This document shows positions 8,074 to 17,540 of a stretch of 64,000 nucleotides of DNA, in pieces. Where the stretch lies: the NCBI RefSeq assembly GCF_024753135.1, contig NZ_JANUGP010000008.1, positions 186,001 through 250,000 of the forward strand, read 5' to 3'. The translations under genes were made by a program, and so were the position numbers. Below the pieces are notes generated by a model. That model ran no database searches, was not told the DNA's origin, and saw only the letters and a program-made list of their open reading frames with translations. The first letter of the stretch is position 1. Each line of letters begins with the position of its first letter. The stretch comes from Streptomyces pyxinicus (GTDB lineage: Bacteria; Actinomycetota; Actinomycetes; Streptomycetales; Streptomycetaceae).

Positions 8074-9576
8074 ATGGACCGCACCGAGAAGACCCTCACC
8101 GAGAAGATCAGGAAGGCGATCGCCGCGCCGGCCACCGACGACGCGTTCGACGTCCACGCCGAGACCGAGCACGTCCTGCGGGACATCGGCCTCCAGCCGG
8201 GCGACACCGGCGGCCGCGTCACCTTCGAGGGCGCCGATCCGGTCGTACCGAGCACGCTGCGCCTGGGTGCCGCCTCCGGGATCGCGCTGGTCGCCAAGTC
8301 GGCGGCCGTGGCGGCGCTGTGGCGGGACCGGACCGGGCGCGGCCAGGACATCCACATGGACCTGCGCAAGGGCCCGCACCGCCTGTGCCCGTTCTACGAG
8401 CGCAAGTGGGAACTCCTGAACGGCTATCCCGGCGGCACGCCGTCGATCATCAACACGGCGTTCACCAACAACTTCTACCGCAGCGCGGACGGCCGTTGGA
8501 TGATGCCGTTCAACATCTACCCCAACATCAAGATCGCCGCGCAGAGGCTGCTCGGGGTCGGTGAGGTTCCCGAGGACGTCGAGGCCGCCGTCGCGAAGTG
8601 GGACGCGCGGGAGCTGGAGCGGGCCGGGGCCGAGGCGGGGTGCGTGATGCCGATGGTGCGCACGCCGAGCGAGATCCTGGACGAGGAGCAGTACCGGCAG
8701 GTGCTCTCCGGGCTGCCGTTGGTGGAGATCACCCGCATCGGCGACAGCGAGCCCGAGCCGCTGCCGGCCGGCCCGACGGCCCCCTTCGACGGCGTACGCG
8801 CGCTGGGCATGGGCCACATCATCGCCGGCGCCGGCTGCGGCCGGGCCCTGGCGCTGCACGGGGCGGACGTGCTGAACCTGTGGCGGCCGAACGAGCTGGA
8901 GCACGACGTCACCTACAACACCACGGGTGTGGGCGTGCGTTCGGCCACGGTGAGTCCGTACACGACGGAGGGACTGGCCCGCGTCCACCGGCTCCAGTCC
9001 GAGGCGGACGTCTTCTACGCCAACCGGCGGCCCGGCTTCCTGGACCGTATCGGCCTGGGCGAGGCGGAGGCGATCGAGCGCCGTCCGGGCCTGGTCCACG
9101 CCACGGTGTCGCTGAACGGGCGGACCGGACCGTGGCGGGACTACCTGGGCTTCGACCAGACCGCCGGGGCCCTCACCGGCCTGCTGCACCTGGAGGGCGA
9201 CGGCGACCGGCCGGCGCTGCCGCCCATCACCGTCGTCAACGACTACCTCGTCTCCTGGTTCCTGACGGCCGGCATCGCCGAGGCGCTGCGCCGCCGGGCC
9301 GTGCACGGCGGCAGCTACCGCGTCCACGTCTCGCTGTCCCGGGTCGCCCTGTGGATCCTCTCCATGGGCGTCTTCGACCAGGACTACGCGCGGCGGACGG
9401 CGGGCACGGGCGGGCCGCACGCCTACCCGGACCCCGAGCTGTTCACGGCCGACACCCCGCTCGGCCACTACCAGGGCATCACGGACCAGGTGCGGATGTC
9501 GGACACCCCTGGCGGCTACCGGCAGATCCTGGTGCCCCGGGGCTCTCAGCGGCCGGAGTGGCTGCCCACCGCCTGA
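8074..9576 (+). CDS. CaiB/BaiF family III CoA transferase
   Basis: 500 residues. The opening region carries the late CaiB motif (A-A-L-W-R-D-R-T-G-R-G-Q-D-I-H-M-D at about 85-100). A canonical start-of-domain block, G-H-I-I-A-G-A-G-C-G-R-A-L-A-L-H-G-A-D-V, then appears near residue 245. The chain therefore looks like a partial domain followed by a second one. Such ~500-residue actinobacterial members transfer CoA between carboxylic acids (carnitine/crotonobetaine type). Third gene of the ADC operon. The catalytic aspartate was not assigned with certainty. Confidence 0.82.
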   Translation: MDRTEKTLTEKIRKAIAAPATDDAFDVHAETEHVLRDIGLQPGDTGGRVTFEGADPVVPSTLRLGAASGIALVAKSAAVAALWRDRTGRGQDIHMDLRKGPHRLCPFYERKWELLNGYPGGTPSIINTAFTNNFYRSADGRWMMPFNIYPNIKIAAQRLLGVGEVPEDVEAAVAKWDARELERAGAEAGCVMPMVRTPSEILDEEQYRQVLSGLPLVEITRIGDSEPEPLPAGPTAPFDGVRALGMGHIIAGAGCGRALALHGADVLNLWRPNELEHDVTYNTTGVGVRSATVSPYTTEGLARVHRLQSEADVFYANRRPGFLDRIGLGEAEAIERRPGLVHATVSLNGRTGPWRDYLGFDQTAGALTGLLHLEGDGDRPALPPITVVNDYLVSWFLTAGIAEALRRRAVHGGSYRVHVSLSRVALWILSMGVFDQDYARRTAGTGGPHAYPDPELFTADTPLGHYQGITDQVRMSDTPGGYRQILVPRGSQRPEWLPTA

Positions 9577-9650
9577 CCGCCCGTCCGCGGGCCGGCCGAA
9601 GCCCTGGCCGCCCCGCTCCGGTCGCCTTACGAGAACGTAGTGTGGAGCGC

Positions 9651-10301
9651 ATGTCAGCCATCCGTCTCCTCGTCCTGGGCGCCGTGCGCCGGCATGGGCG
9701 GGCCCACGGCTATCAGGTACGCAACGACCTGGAGTACTGGGGCGCCCACGAGTGGTCCAACGCCAAGCCGGGGTCGATCTACCACGCCCTGAAACAGCTG
9801 GCGAAACAGGGGCTGCTGCACGCGCACGAGACCGCCCCGTCCACGGCCGGCGGACCGCCCCGGACCGAGTACGAGATGACGGCGAAGGGCACGGAGGAGT
9901 ACTTCCGGCTGCTGCGGGACTCGCTGACCGCGTACGACCAGAAGCCTGACGCACTCGCCGCCGCGCTCGGCTTCATCGTCGACCTGGAGCGTGCGGAGGT
10001 GCTGGAGATGCTGCGCGACCGGGTGCGGACCATTCAGGAGTGGCGCAAGGCCGTCACCGAGTACTACACGCCGGCAGAGGGACCGGACCGGCTCGGGCAC
10101 ATCGGCGAGATCATGAACATGTGGGTCCACTCGGCGGACGCGGGTGCCGAGTGGACCGACGGGCTGATTCGTCGTCTGGAGGGCGGCGCGTACACCTTTG
10201 CCGGTGAGGGCGAGCCGTTCTCAGGGGTGCGCGCGGTGCTTGCGGAGGGCGAGCGGAACCCGTACGGGACCGGGGAGCGACATCCGGGGGACGAACTCTG
10301 A
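9651..10301 (+). CDS. PadR-family transcriptional repressor
   Basis: 216 residues. The N-terminal PadR winged helix is clear: AIRLLVLGAVRRHGRAHGYQVRNDLE, then KPGSIYHALKQLAKQGLL, and a TEYEMTAKGTEEYF wing. A long helical C-terminal dimerisation part follows. It lies directly upstream of and on the same strand as the DrrAB-like exporter, whose promoter has two identical-arm palindromes, so it most likely represses the exporter until an antibiotic-like ligand binds. The start ATG 9651 is the first in frame after a G-rich leader. Confidence 0.9.
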   Translation: MSAIRLLVLGAVRRHGRAHGYQVRNDLEYWGAHEWSNAKPGSIYHALKQLAKQGLLHAHETAPSTAGGPPRTEYEMTAKGTEEYFRLLRDSLTAYDQKPDALAAALGFIVDLERAEVLEMLRDRVRTIQEWRKAVTEYYTPAEGPDRLGHIGEIMNMWVHSADAGAEWTDGLIRRLEGGAYTFAGEGEPFSGVRAVLAEGERNPYGTGERHPGDEL

Positions 10302-10348
10302 GTCCTGTCATCGGTCGCCCGGGCGGTACGTCCGTACGCGGGCTCGTG

Positions 10349-10417
10349 TAGTCAAGTTTGACTAATTCATCCCGCAGGCGTTAACTTGCCTCGGCGAACA
10401 GTAGTCAACCTTGACTA
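10349..10417 (+). promoter_or_regulatory. twin palindromic operators for the PadR regulator upstream of the exporter
   Basis: Two copies of TAGTCAA-N2-TTGACTA occur at 10349-10364 and 10402-10417, centres 53 bp apart (about five helical turns). Both are perfect dyads and share identical 7-bp arms. They bracket the presumed promoter of the exporter gene at 10437. The upstream copy ends in TTGACT, a good -35 sequence, so a bound PadR dimer would cover it. Confidence 0.75.
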
Positions 10418-10436
10418 CGCGGACCGGAGGAGACGC

Positions 10437-11414
10437 ATGGCCGACGTGATCGACGTCGAGGGCGTACGGAAGCGATACGGGGACAAGGTCGCGCTGGACG
10501 GCCTGGACCTGCGGGTGGGAAGCGGCACGGTGCACGCCCTCCTCGGCCCGAACGGCGCGGGCAAATCGACGACGGTCCGCGTGCTGACCACACTGCTGCG
10601 GCCGGACTCGGGCCGCGTGTCGGTCGCCGGGTACGACGTGCTGACACAGGCCGACCGGGTGCGCACCCGGATCGGACTGCTCGGCCAGCACGCCGCGCTC
10701 GACGAGGAGCTCGGCGGCCGGCAGAACCTGGAGATGTTCGGCCGGCTCTTCCACCTCGGTGCCCGGCGGGCCCGTGCCCGCGCCGACGAGCTGCTGGCGC
10801 GGTTCGGCCTCACCGACACCGGCGACAAGCAGGTCAAGCGGTACAGCGGCGGCATGCGGCGACGGCTCGACCTCGCCGCCTCGCTGATCATCGAGCCGGA
10901 GGTGCTCTTCCTCGACGAACCGACCACCGGGCTGGACCCGCGCAGCCGCACCGAGGTCTGGTCCTCGGTGCACTCGCTGGTCGGCGGTGGCACCACGGTG
11001 CTGCTGACCACCCAGTACCTGGAGGAGGCCGACCAGCTCGCCGACCAGATCTCGGTGGTCGACCGGGGGCGGGTCATCGCCGACGGCACCGCCGACGAGC
11101 TGAAGGCCCGTACCGGCGGCGACCGCATCGACGTCGTCCTGCGCGACGCGTCCCAGCTGGCCGCCGCGGTGGCCCTGGTGCCGCTCGCCGCGGACGACGT
11201 CACGGTGGACGCCGACCGCCGGCGGTTCAGCGCGCCCGTGGCCGATCGTATGGGCGCGCTCACCCAGGTGGTCCGGGCACTGGAGTCGGCCGGCATCGAG
11301 GCAGAGGACATCGCGGTGCGCAGGCCGACCCTGGACGAGGTGTTCCTGCGGTTGACAGGACGTTCCGAAGAGGCCTCGGAACAAGACGCGGCCCGGGCCA
11401 GGGAGGCGGTGTGA
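10437..11414 (+). CDS. DrrA-type ABC transporter ATP-binding protein
   Basis: 325 residues; ATG 10437 preceded by GGAGG. Walker A is GPNGAGKST, signature [15 protein letters not shown], Walker [19 protein letters not shown]-loop in [15 protein letters not shown]. The C-terminal extension (~80 residues, ending [13 protein letters not shown]) is the one seen in daunorubicin-resistance ATPase DrrA and relatives. It couples ATP hydrolysis to export with the permease encoded next. Operon with the permease (GTGA overlap) under likely PadR control; probable self-resistance for the aromatic product of this cluster. Confidence 0.93.
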   Translation: MADVIDVEGVRKRYGDKVALDGLDLRVGSGTVHALLGPNGAGKSTTVRVLTTLLRPDSGRVSVAGYDVLTQADRVRTRIGLLGQHAALDEELGGRQNLEMFGRLFHLGARRARARADELLARFGLTDTGDKQVKRYSGGMRRRLDLAASLIIEPEVLFLDEPTTGLDPRSRTEVWSSVHSLVGGGTTVLLTTQYLEEADQLADQISVVDRGRVIADGTADELKARTGGDRIDVVLRDASQLAAAVALVPLAADDVTVDADRRRFSAPVADRMGALTQVVRALESAGIEAEDIAVRRPTLDEVFLRLTGRSEEASEQDAARAREAV

Positions 11415-12214
11415 GCGCGGTGAGCACGACGAGTACGCGTGAGAGCGGTGGCGGTGTCGCCTTCGCACTGAGCGACTCCTGGACCATGACCCGCCGGGAA
11501 CTCGCCCACTGGGGCCGGCAGCCGGTGCAGGTGGCCGTCGGCGTGGTCTTCCCCGTGATGATCCTTCTGATGTTCGGCTACCTGATCGGTGGCGGCCGGA
11601 ACGTCGGCGGCGACTACATCGACTACCTGGTGCCCGGAATCCTGGCGCTGACCATGGCCTTCGGCCTGGAGAGCACGGTCATCGCGGTCACGCAGGACCT
11701 CAACAAAGGCGTGATCGACAGGTTCCGCTCCATGCCGATGACCAACGGCGCTGTGCTGGTGGGCCGTTCGGCGGCGGACATGCTGCAGTCCGCGGTGAGT
11801 CTCGCCGTGATGATCGGTGTGGGGTATGCGATCGGCTGGCGGGCGCACACGTCGGCAGGCGGGTTCCTCGGCGCTGTGGGCCTCCTGCTGCTGTTCCGGT
11901 TCGCCATGCTGTGGATCGGTATCTACCTGGCTCTGCTGGCCGGGAAACCGGAGCTGGTGCAGGCCGTGCAGATTCTCGTGTGGCCGGTGGGCTTCCTGTC
12001 CAACGCCATCGCGAGCCCCGAGTCCATGCCGGACTGGCTGGGCACTGTGGTGCAGTGGAACCCCATGTCCCAGACCGCGACGGCGGTGCGGGACCTGTTC
12101 GGCAGCGTCGGCGGCGAGTCCGGGCACGTCTTGGCGGCCGTGCTCTGGCCGGTGGCCCTCTTCGCCCTGTTCTTCCCGCTGGCCCTGCGCCGCTTCGCCC
12201 GGCTCAGTCACTGA
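11411..12214 (+). CDS. DrrB-type ABC-2 transporter permease
   Basis: 267 residues, GTG 11411 overlapping the stop of the ATPase. About six transmembrane helices, with the ABC-2 family block [27 protein letters not shown] at about 90-115 and the late [15 protein letters not shown] signature. Forms the membrane channel of the exporter with the preceding ATPase. DrrAB-type systems export anthracyclines and other polycyclic aromatics, which matches the type II PKS genes that follow. Confidence 0.92.
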   Translation: MSAVSTTSTRESGGGVAFALSDSWTMTRRELAHWGRQPVQVAVGVVFPVMILLMFGYLIGGGRNVGGDYIDYLVPGILALTMAFGLESTVIAVTQDLNKGVIDRFRSMPMTNGAVLVGRSAADMLQSAVSLAVMIGVGYAIGWRAHTSAGGFLGAVGLLLLFRFAMLWIGIYLALLAGKPELVQAVQILVWPVGFLSNAIASPESMPDWLGTVVQWNPMSQTATAVRDLFGSVGGESGHVLAAVLWPVALFALFFPLALRRFARLSH

Positions 12215-12397
12215 GCCCCCGTCGGCCCTCGCCGCCGACGGCCCGTCCCACCCCTGGGTCCCACCGGGGGCCGGCTCCACGCCGGCTCCCCGTGGTGAAA
12301 CGCCGGTGGCCGCGTCCCTGCTCCCCGTCAGCGGACGCGGTCACCGCCGCGTCCGCCGCCGAACGCGGCGCTCCTGTCATCGGCGGACGGGAATCGA

Positions 12398-12470
12398 GTG
12401 AGGCTCCAGCTTCTTGGGTGAGGCTCGGTACCCGAGGACGCAAGCGAGGCTCAGGACTGTGAGGAATCCG
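12398..12470 (+). promoter_or_regulatory. promoter region of the ketosynthase operon with GGCTC repeats
   Basis: The 256-bp gap before the ketosynthase contains three near-identical 9-mers: GTGAGGCTC at 12398 and 12418, and GCGAGGCTC at 12444. The heptamer GCTCCAG at 12403-12409 recurs before the 21873 and 30717 operons. The repeat spacing here (20 and 26 bp) is not the clean 11/22-bp pitch expected of a SARP site, so the regulator is uncertain. The rest of the gap (12215-12397) is GC-rich with a weak CCGTCGG/CCGACGG hairpin just after the permease stop. Confidence 0.45.
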
Positions 12471-13736
12471 ATGAAACGGGTCGTGATTACCGGCATGGGC
12501 GTGGTCGCCCCGGGCGGCGTAGGCGCCAAGGCGTTCTGGGAGTTGCTCACGGCGGGCCGGACGGCCACCCGGGAGATCACCCTGTTCGATGCGGCACCGT
12601 ACCGCTCCCGCATCGCCGCCGAGGCCGACTTCGACCCCGCCGAGCACGGGTTCGACCCGGCGGAAGCCGAACGGCTGGACCGGGCCGCTCAGTTCGCCCT
12701 CGTCGCCGCTCGCGAGGCCCTCGCGGACAGCGGAGTCCAGGACACGCTGGATCCGTCCCGCACCGGGGTGAGCCTGGGCAGCGCGGTCGGCTGCACCACC
12801 GGTCTGGACACCGAGTACGCCGTCGTCAGCAACAGCGGCCGGGACTGGGCCGTCGACCACGACCGGGCCGTGCCCCACCTCTACGACTACTTCGTGCCCA
12901 GCTCGCTGGCGGCCGAGGTGGCCCGGGCCGCCGGAGCCCAGGGTCCGGTGTCCCTGGTGTCCAACGGCTGCACCTCCGGCCTGGACGCGATCGGATATGC
13001 CGCCGAGCTGATCCGTGAGGGCAGCGCCGACGTCATGCTGACGGGGGCCACCGACGCGCCGATCTCGCCCATCACGGTCGCGTGCTTCGACGCGATCAAG
13101 GCGACCAGCCCGCGCAACGATGACCCGGCAACCGCGTCACGGCCCTTCGACCGGACCCGCAACGGCTTCGTCCTGGGCGAGGGTTCGGCGGTCCTGGTCC
13201 TGGAGGAGTTCGAACGGGCGCGCCGCCGAGGCGCACCGGTGTACGCCGAGATCTCCGGCTTCGCCAGCCGCAGCAACGCCTATCACATGACCGGACTACG
13301 AACCGACGGCCGCGAGATGGCCGAGGCGATCCGGGCGGCTCTCGACGAGGCGCGGCTCGACCGGACCGCCGTGGGTTACGTCAACGCGCATGGTTCGGGC
13401 ACCCGGCAGAACGACCGGCACGAGACGGCCGCCTTGAAGCGCAGCCTCGGCAGCCACGCCCACGACGTCCCGGTCAGCTCCATCAAGTCGATGATCGGCC
13501 ACTCACTGGGCGCGATCGGCTCGCTGGAGGTGGCCGCCAGCGCCCTGGCCATCACCCACCACACAGTGCCGCCGACGGCCAACCTGCACGAGCCCGATCC
13601 GGAGTGCGATCTGGACTACACCCCGAACACCGCCCGCGAGCAGCGCACCGACACCGTGCTCAGCGTCGGCAGCGGCTTCGGCGGCTTCCAGAGCGCCATC
13701 GTCCTGACCCGCCCCCGGCTCGCGGAGGCGGCGTGA
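12471..13736 (+). CDS. type II PKS ketosynthase alpha (KS)
   Basis: 421 residues, the normal KS-alpha length. The catalytic triad is present: Cys167 in [11 protein letters not shown], His307 in NAHGSGT and His344 in IGHSLGA. It elongates the malonyl chain on the ACP as a heterodimer with the chain-length factor encoded next (GTGA overlap ensures equal synthesis). Sequence style is that of aromatic (actinorhodin/anthracycline) ketosynthases rather than FabF. The start ATG 12471 follows GAGGA. First gene of the KS-CLF-ACP set. Confidence 0.97.
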   Translation: MKRVVITGMGVVAPGGVGAKAFWELLTAGRTATREITLFDAAPYRSRIAAEADFDPAEHGFDPAEAERLDRAAQFALVAAREALADSGVQDTLDPSRTGVSLGSAVGCTTGLDTEYAVVSNSGRDWAVDHDRAVPHLYDYFVPSSLAAEVARAAGAQGPVSLVSNGCTSGLDAIGYAAELIREGSADVMLTGATDAPISPITVACFDAIKATSPRNDDPATASRPFDRTRNGFVLGEGSAVLVLEEFERARRRGAPVYAEISGFASRSNAYHMTGLRTDGREMAEAIRAALDEARLDRTAVGYVNAHGSGTRQNDRHETAALKRSLGSHAHDVPVSSIKSMIGHSLGAIGSLEVAASALAITHHTVPPTANLHEPDPECDLDYTPNTAREQRTDTVLSVGSGFGGFQSAIVLTRPRLAEAA

Positions 13737-14989
13737 CGACGACCTCACCGGTGTGTGCTCCGTCCCCGTCGCCCGCCACCCGCCCCGGCACCGCTGTCGT
13801 CACCGGGATCGGCGTCGCCGCGCCCAACGGCTTCGGTACCGCGGCCTGGTGGGCGGCGGTACTGCGCGGGGAGAGTGGCATCGGCCCCATCACCCGGTTC
13901 GACGCTTCCGGCTATCCGGTGCGGCTGGCCGGCGAGGTCCCCGGCTTCGTGGCCGCCGACCACGTGTCCAGCCGGTTGCTGCCGCAGACCGACCGAGTGA
14001 CCCGGCTGTCCCTGGCCGTCGCCCGGGAGGCCCTCGACGACGCCGGGGTCGACCCGGCCGGGCTGCCCGACTACGGCGCCGGGGTGGTCACCGCCAGTTC
14101 GGCGGGCGGCTTCGAGTTCGGGCAGCGCGAACTGCAGGCGCTGTGGAGCCGGGGCAGCCGTTATGTCAGCGCCTACCAGTCCTTCGCCTGGTTCTACGCC
14201 GTCAACACTGGCCAGATCTCCATCCGGCACGGCCTGCGGGGTCCCAGCGGTGCCGTCGTCTCCGAGCAGGCGGGCGGCCTCGACGCGGTCGCGCAGGCCC
14301 GGCGGCAGATCCGCCGGGGCACCCCGCTCATGATCACCGGGGGTGTCGATTCGGCATTGTGCCCCTGGGGGTGGGCGGCCCATCTGGCGGACGGCCGGCT
14401 GAGCACGGCGGACGACCCGGCTGTGGCGTTCCTGCCGTTCGACGCCGGGGCCCGTGGCCATGTGGTGGGCGAAGGTGGAGCGCTGTTCGTGCTGGAGGAA
14501 GCGGAGGCAGCCCGGGAGCGCGGCGCCGCGGTCTACGGATCGATCGCGGGCTGCGCGGCGACGTTCGACGCCGACGGCTCCGCGCACCTGGCCGACGCGG
14601 CTCGGCTCGCGCTGGCCGACGCCGGCGTGACACGGCACGACATCGACGTGGTCTTCGCGGACGCGGCGGGTGATCGTGCCGCGGACCGGGCGGAGGCCGC
14701 GGCGATCGCCGGTCTGTTCGGCCGCTTCGGAGTGCCGGTCACGGCGCCCAAGTCCATGGCGGGCCGGCTCCTGGCGGGCGGGGCCTCACTGGACCTGGCC
14801 GCGGCGTTGCTCGCCTTGCGGGACCAGGTGATCCCGCCGACCACCGGCACGAGACGCCCGGCCGACGACTGCCCCATCGACCTGGTGACCGGCGCCCCGC
14901 GCCGTGGTGTGCGCCTGCGCACCGCCCTGGTACTGGCCCGGGGCCAGGGTGGCTTCAACGCGGCCGCCGTGGTGAGCCGCGCGGACTGA
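13733..14989 (+). CDS. type II PKS chain-length factor (KS beta)
   Basis: 418 residues. It has the KS fold, but the active-site cysteine is Gln179 in [10 protein letters not shown], the hallmark of KS-beta subunits that decarboxylate malonyl-ACP and set chain length. The gating helix region [15 protein letters not shown] resembles octa- to decaketide factors; I cannot decide the chain length from this alone. A proline/serine-rich leader of ~18 residues precedes the fold. Translationally coupled to the KS. Confidence 0.96.
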   Translation: MTTTSPVCAPSPSPATRPGTAVVTGIGVAAPNGFGTAAWWAAVLRGESGIGPITRFDASGYPVRLAGEVPGFVAADHVSSRLLPQTDRVTRLSLAVAREALDDAGVDPAGLPDYGAGVVTASSAGGFEFGQRELQALWSRGSRYVSAYQSFAWFYAVNTGQISIRHGLRGPSGAVVSEQAGGLDAVAQARRQIRRGTPLMITGGVDSALCPWGWAAHLADGRLSTADDPAVAFLPFDAGARGHVVGEGGALFVLEEAEAARERGAAVYGSIAGCAATFDADGSAHLADAARLALADAGVTRHDIDVVFADAAGDRAADRAEAAAIAGLFGRFGVPVTAPKSMAGRLLAGGASLDLAAALLALRDQVIPPTTGTRRPADDCPIDLVTGAPRRGVRLRTALVLARGQGGFNAAAVVSRAD

Positions 14990-15034
14990 CCGGCCTTCCC
15001 GACGAGCGTGCCCGGCACGCGGAGAGACAGTGTG

Positions 15035-15295
15035 ATGAAACATCTCGACCTGAGCGAACTGACGGCCCTGCTGCGCGAGTGCGCCGGACAGGAGGAAGGC
15101 GTCGACCTGGACGGCGACGTCCTGGACACCCCTTTCACCGACCTCGGCTACGACTCGCTGGCCATGCTCCAGACCACCGGACGCATCGAGCGCGACTACG
15201 AGGTGACGCTCGACGGGATCGTCGACGGCGCCGGGACCCCACACGCCTACCTGGACGCCGTCAACCGGGCCCTGGCGGCCCAGGAGGCGGCCTGA
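15035..15295 (+). CDS. type II PKS acyl carrier protein
   Basis: 86 residues, a single ACP fold. The phosphopantetheine serine is Ser41 in DLGYDSLAM. ATG 15035 is chosen because GGAGAG lies ~7 bp upstream. The gene follows the CLF after 45 bp, completing the minimal PKS. No malonyl transferase or phosphopantetheinyl transferase gene is present in the window, so these are presumably borrowed from elsewhere in the genome. Confidence 0.95.
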   Translation: MKHLDLSELTALLRECAGQEEGVDLDGDVLDTPFTDLGYDSLAMLQTTGRIERDYEVTLDGIVDGAGTPHAYLDAVNRALAAQEAA

Positions 15296-15347
15296 CCGTG
15301 GCGACGACCAGCACACCGTGCGGCAGGACCCATCGAGAAGGGGCACG

Positions 15348-16994
15348 ATGACCACCTCAAGCCGCCGGCACTTCGTCGCCGGCACGTTCACCGTCGGGGC
15401 CGCCGGGCTCCTCGGCACGGGGATGAGCGCTGCCCCGGCCGCGGCGGCCCGGACCCGCGCCCGTCCCGGGCCAGGTGGTACATCCGGCTCCACCGACATC
15501 ACCCCGGGCGACCCCCGTTACGAGGAACTCGCCACCCGCGGCCGCAACAAGCGGTTCACGGCGCGCCCGAAGGCATTCCGCGTGGCCACGACCACCGAGG
15601 AGGTGGTCCGTGCCGTCGGCGAGGCCGCCCGCTCCGGTCGGCGGGTCGCGGTGCGCAGCGGCGGCCACTGCTACGAGAACTTCGTGGGTGACCCGGCCGT
15701 ACGCCTCGTGATCGACCTGGGCGAGATGAACGCCGTCGCGTACGACCCGCGGATGCGTGCCGTCATGGTCGAGTCCGGTGCCCGCCTGATGGACGTGTAC
15801 CGCAGGCTCCACGACGCCTGGGGGGTGACGCTGCCCGGCGGGGCCAGTGCCACCGTGGGCATCGGCGGCCACGTGGCGGGCGGCGGGTACGGGGCGCTGT
15901 CCCGGCGCTTCGGTGTCGCCGCCGACCATGTGTACGCCGTCGAGGTCGTCGTCGCCGATGCCGCGGGCCGGGCCCGTGCCGTGGTCGCCACCCGTGAGCC
16001 GGGGGACCCCCACCGCGACCTGTGGTGGGCGCACACGGGCGGTGGCGGGGGCAACTTCGGCGTGGTCACCCGCTACTGGTTCCGCTCCCCCGGTGCCGTC
16101 GGCGACGACCCCGCCACACTGCTTCCGCGTCCGCCCGCCGAGATCCTCTCCAGTGCGGTGATCTACCCGCGCGAGGGCATGACCCGGGCGGCCATGCGTC
16201 GGCTGGTCGGCAACTTCGGCCGCTGGCACGAACGCCACAGCGGCCCCGGATCCCCGTACGCCGGGCTGTACGGCGGACTGGTGCTGCTGAGCCGGCTGAG
16301 GGAGCGAGAGTCCGGCCAGAGCGCCGTCAGCTTCACTCATGTCGACGCCGGCCTGCCGAACGCCGAGCGGCTACTGCAACGCTACGTGGCGGCCGTGACG
16401 GAGGGCGTCGGCGTCACGCCGTACGTCCCCGGGACCGCCCGGCTCCCCTGGTTGACCGCCACGACCCAGCTCGCCGAGTCCCAGGACACCGAGAAGGGCC
16501 GTCAGAAGATCAAGTCGGCCTATCTGCGGCGTTCCCTGACGGGCCGGCAGATCGACACCCTGTTCACCCACCTCGACAGCGCCGACCACAGCAGCGAGGC
16601 GGCCAGCGTGTCGCTCCAGTCGTACGGCGGCCGGATCAACACCGTGCCGTCGTCGGACACCGCCACCGCGCACCGGGACGCGGTGGTGAACGTCATCTTC
16701 ATGAACACCTGGCAGGACCCGAAGGCCGACGCCGAGAACATCGGCTGGCTGCGGCGCATGTACCGGGACGTGTTCGCCACGACCGGCGGCGTACCGGTGC
16801 CGGGGCGGGACGGAGCCGACGGCTGCTACATCAACTACCCGGACCTCGACATGGCGGATCCCTCGTGGAACACGTCGGGGGTGCCCTGGCACCACCTGTA
16901 TTACAAGGACAACTACGCGCGACTCCGTCGGATCAAGTCCGTCTGGGACCCGGGCCAGGTGTTCGGGCACGACCTGGGGGTACGGCCCGTGTGA
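15348..16994 (+). CDS. secreted berberine-bridge-like FAD oxidoreductase (Tat substrate)
   Basis: 548 residues. The N-terminus has a twin-arginine signal (SSRRHFVAG, then a hydrophobic stretch and an A-x-A cleavage region). The PCMH/FAD_binding_4 domain shows RSGGHCYENF with His107, the expected 8-alpha-histidyl FAD site. The second covalent site of bicovalent members (Cys before T-V-G-x-G-G-H) is Ser167, so the flavin is probably attached only once. The C-terminal BBE segment NYARLRRIKSVWDPGQVF is present. Such enzymes oxidise alcohols or close rings late in aromatic polyketide pathways (GilR, AknOx). Its export signal suggests an extracytoplasmic last step. Probably cotranscribed with the minimal PKS. 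Confidence 0.9.
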   Translation: MTTSSRRHFVAGTFTVGAAGLLGTGMSAAPAAAARTRARPGPGGTSGSTDITPGDPRYEELATRGRNKRFTARPKAFRVATTTEEVVRAVGEAARSGRRVAVRSGGHCYENFVGDPAVRLVIDLGEMNAVAYDPRMRAVMVESGARLMDVYRRLHDAWGVTLPGGASATVGIGGHVAGGGYGALSRRFGVAADHVYAVEVVVADAAGRARAVVATREPGDPHRDLWWAHTGGGGGNFGVVTRYWFRSPGAVGDDPATLLPRPPAEILSSAVIYPREGMTRAAMRRLVGNFGRWHERHSGPGSPYAGLYGGLVLLSRLRERESGQSAVSFTHVDAGLPNAERLLQRYVAAVTEGVGVTPYVPGTARLPWLTATTQLAESQDTEKGRQKIKSAYLRRSLTGRQIDTLFTHLDSADHSSEAASVSLQSYGGRINTVPSSDTATAHRDAVVNVIFMNTWQDPKADAENIGWLRRMYRDVFATTGGVPVPGRDGADGCYINYPDLDMADPSWNTSGVPWHHLYYKDNYARLRRIKSVWDPGQVFGHDLGVRPV

Positions 16995-17012
16995 CCGGTT
17001 CGGCGTACCGAC

Positions 17013-17047
17013 GGGGAGGGGCGGCGCAGCGTGCGCCGCCCCTCCCC
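17013..17047. terminator. strong bidirectional terminator hairpin
   Basis: A perfect 16-bp stem (GGGGAGGGGCGGCGCA pairing with its complement) around a 3-nt loop. It lies between the convergent flavoprotein (ends 16994) and ABM oxygenase (ends 17063) genes, so it can end transcription from both sides. Confidence 0.85.
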
Positions 17048-17062
17048 GGGCTGTCCGGACGC

Positions 17063-17356
17063 TCAGGAGGACACCCGTTCCAGGAGCGGGGTGTACAGCT
17101 CCGGGTCGCTGTCGCTCAAGGCGCGCAACGCGGCGCGGTGGGCGGCGAACTCCTTTTGCCGCAGGGCCTGGTGGAAGGACGTCTCGTCCTCCCAGTCGGC
17201 CACGTTGACGTAGTGGCCGGGTCGGTCCAGGTGGCGCAGCAGGCGGTGGCGGACGAAGCCCGGCCGGCTGGCGAAGAACGCCGAGGTGGCGGCGAAGGCG
17301 CGCTCGAACTCCGCTGTGGAGCCGGTGACTTCGAACCGGTTGATTAGTGTGATCAC
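17063..17356 (-). CDS. ABM-family quinone-forming monooxygenase
   Basis: 97 residues from GTG 17356, which follows AAGGAA at a good distance. The single ABM (antibiotic biosynthesis monooxygenase) ferredoxin-like fold is clear: ITLINRFEV strand, RPGFVRHRLL, then YVNVADWEDETSFHQA. The Asn and Trp of the NVADW motif correspond to residues important in TcmH and ActVA-ORF6. These cofactor-free enzymes oxidise phenols to quinones. Divergent from the SNF2 gene and convergent with the flavoprotein. A tailoring role in the cluster is likely. Confidence 0.87.
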   Translation of the reverse strand: MITLINRFEVTGSTAEFERAFAATSAFFASRPGFVRHRLLRHLDRPGHYVNVADWEDETSFHQALRQKEFAAHRAALRALSDSDPELYTPLLERVSS

Positions 17357-17540
17357 GGAGAGTTCCTTCTGTGGGACACCAGGAAGCACGGTCACCGTCC
17401 CAGGCGGCACTCGAACGACCGTGGAAGACGGCTGGGCCGAGCGACGCCGGGCGGAGGGTGGAAGGACGGGTGTGCGGCGACGCCGCGATGTGGAAGTACC
17501 GGATCATCGGCAGGAGCGGAAACAGTGGAAAGCGGAGCCC

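Noticed and set aside
12398..12453. Clean SARP site before the ketosynthase
   Set aside because: The GGCTC repeats are spaced 20 and 26 bp, not 11 or 22; reported only as a promoter region with lower confidence.
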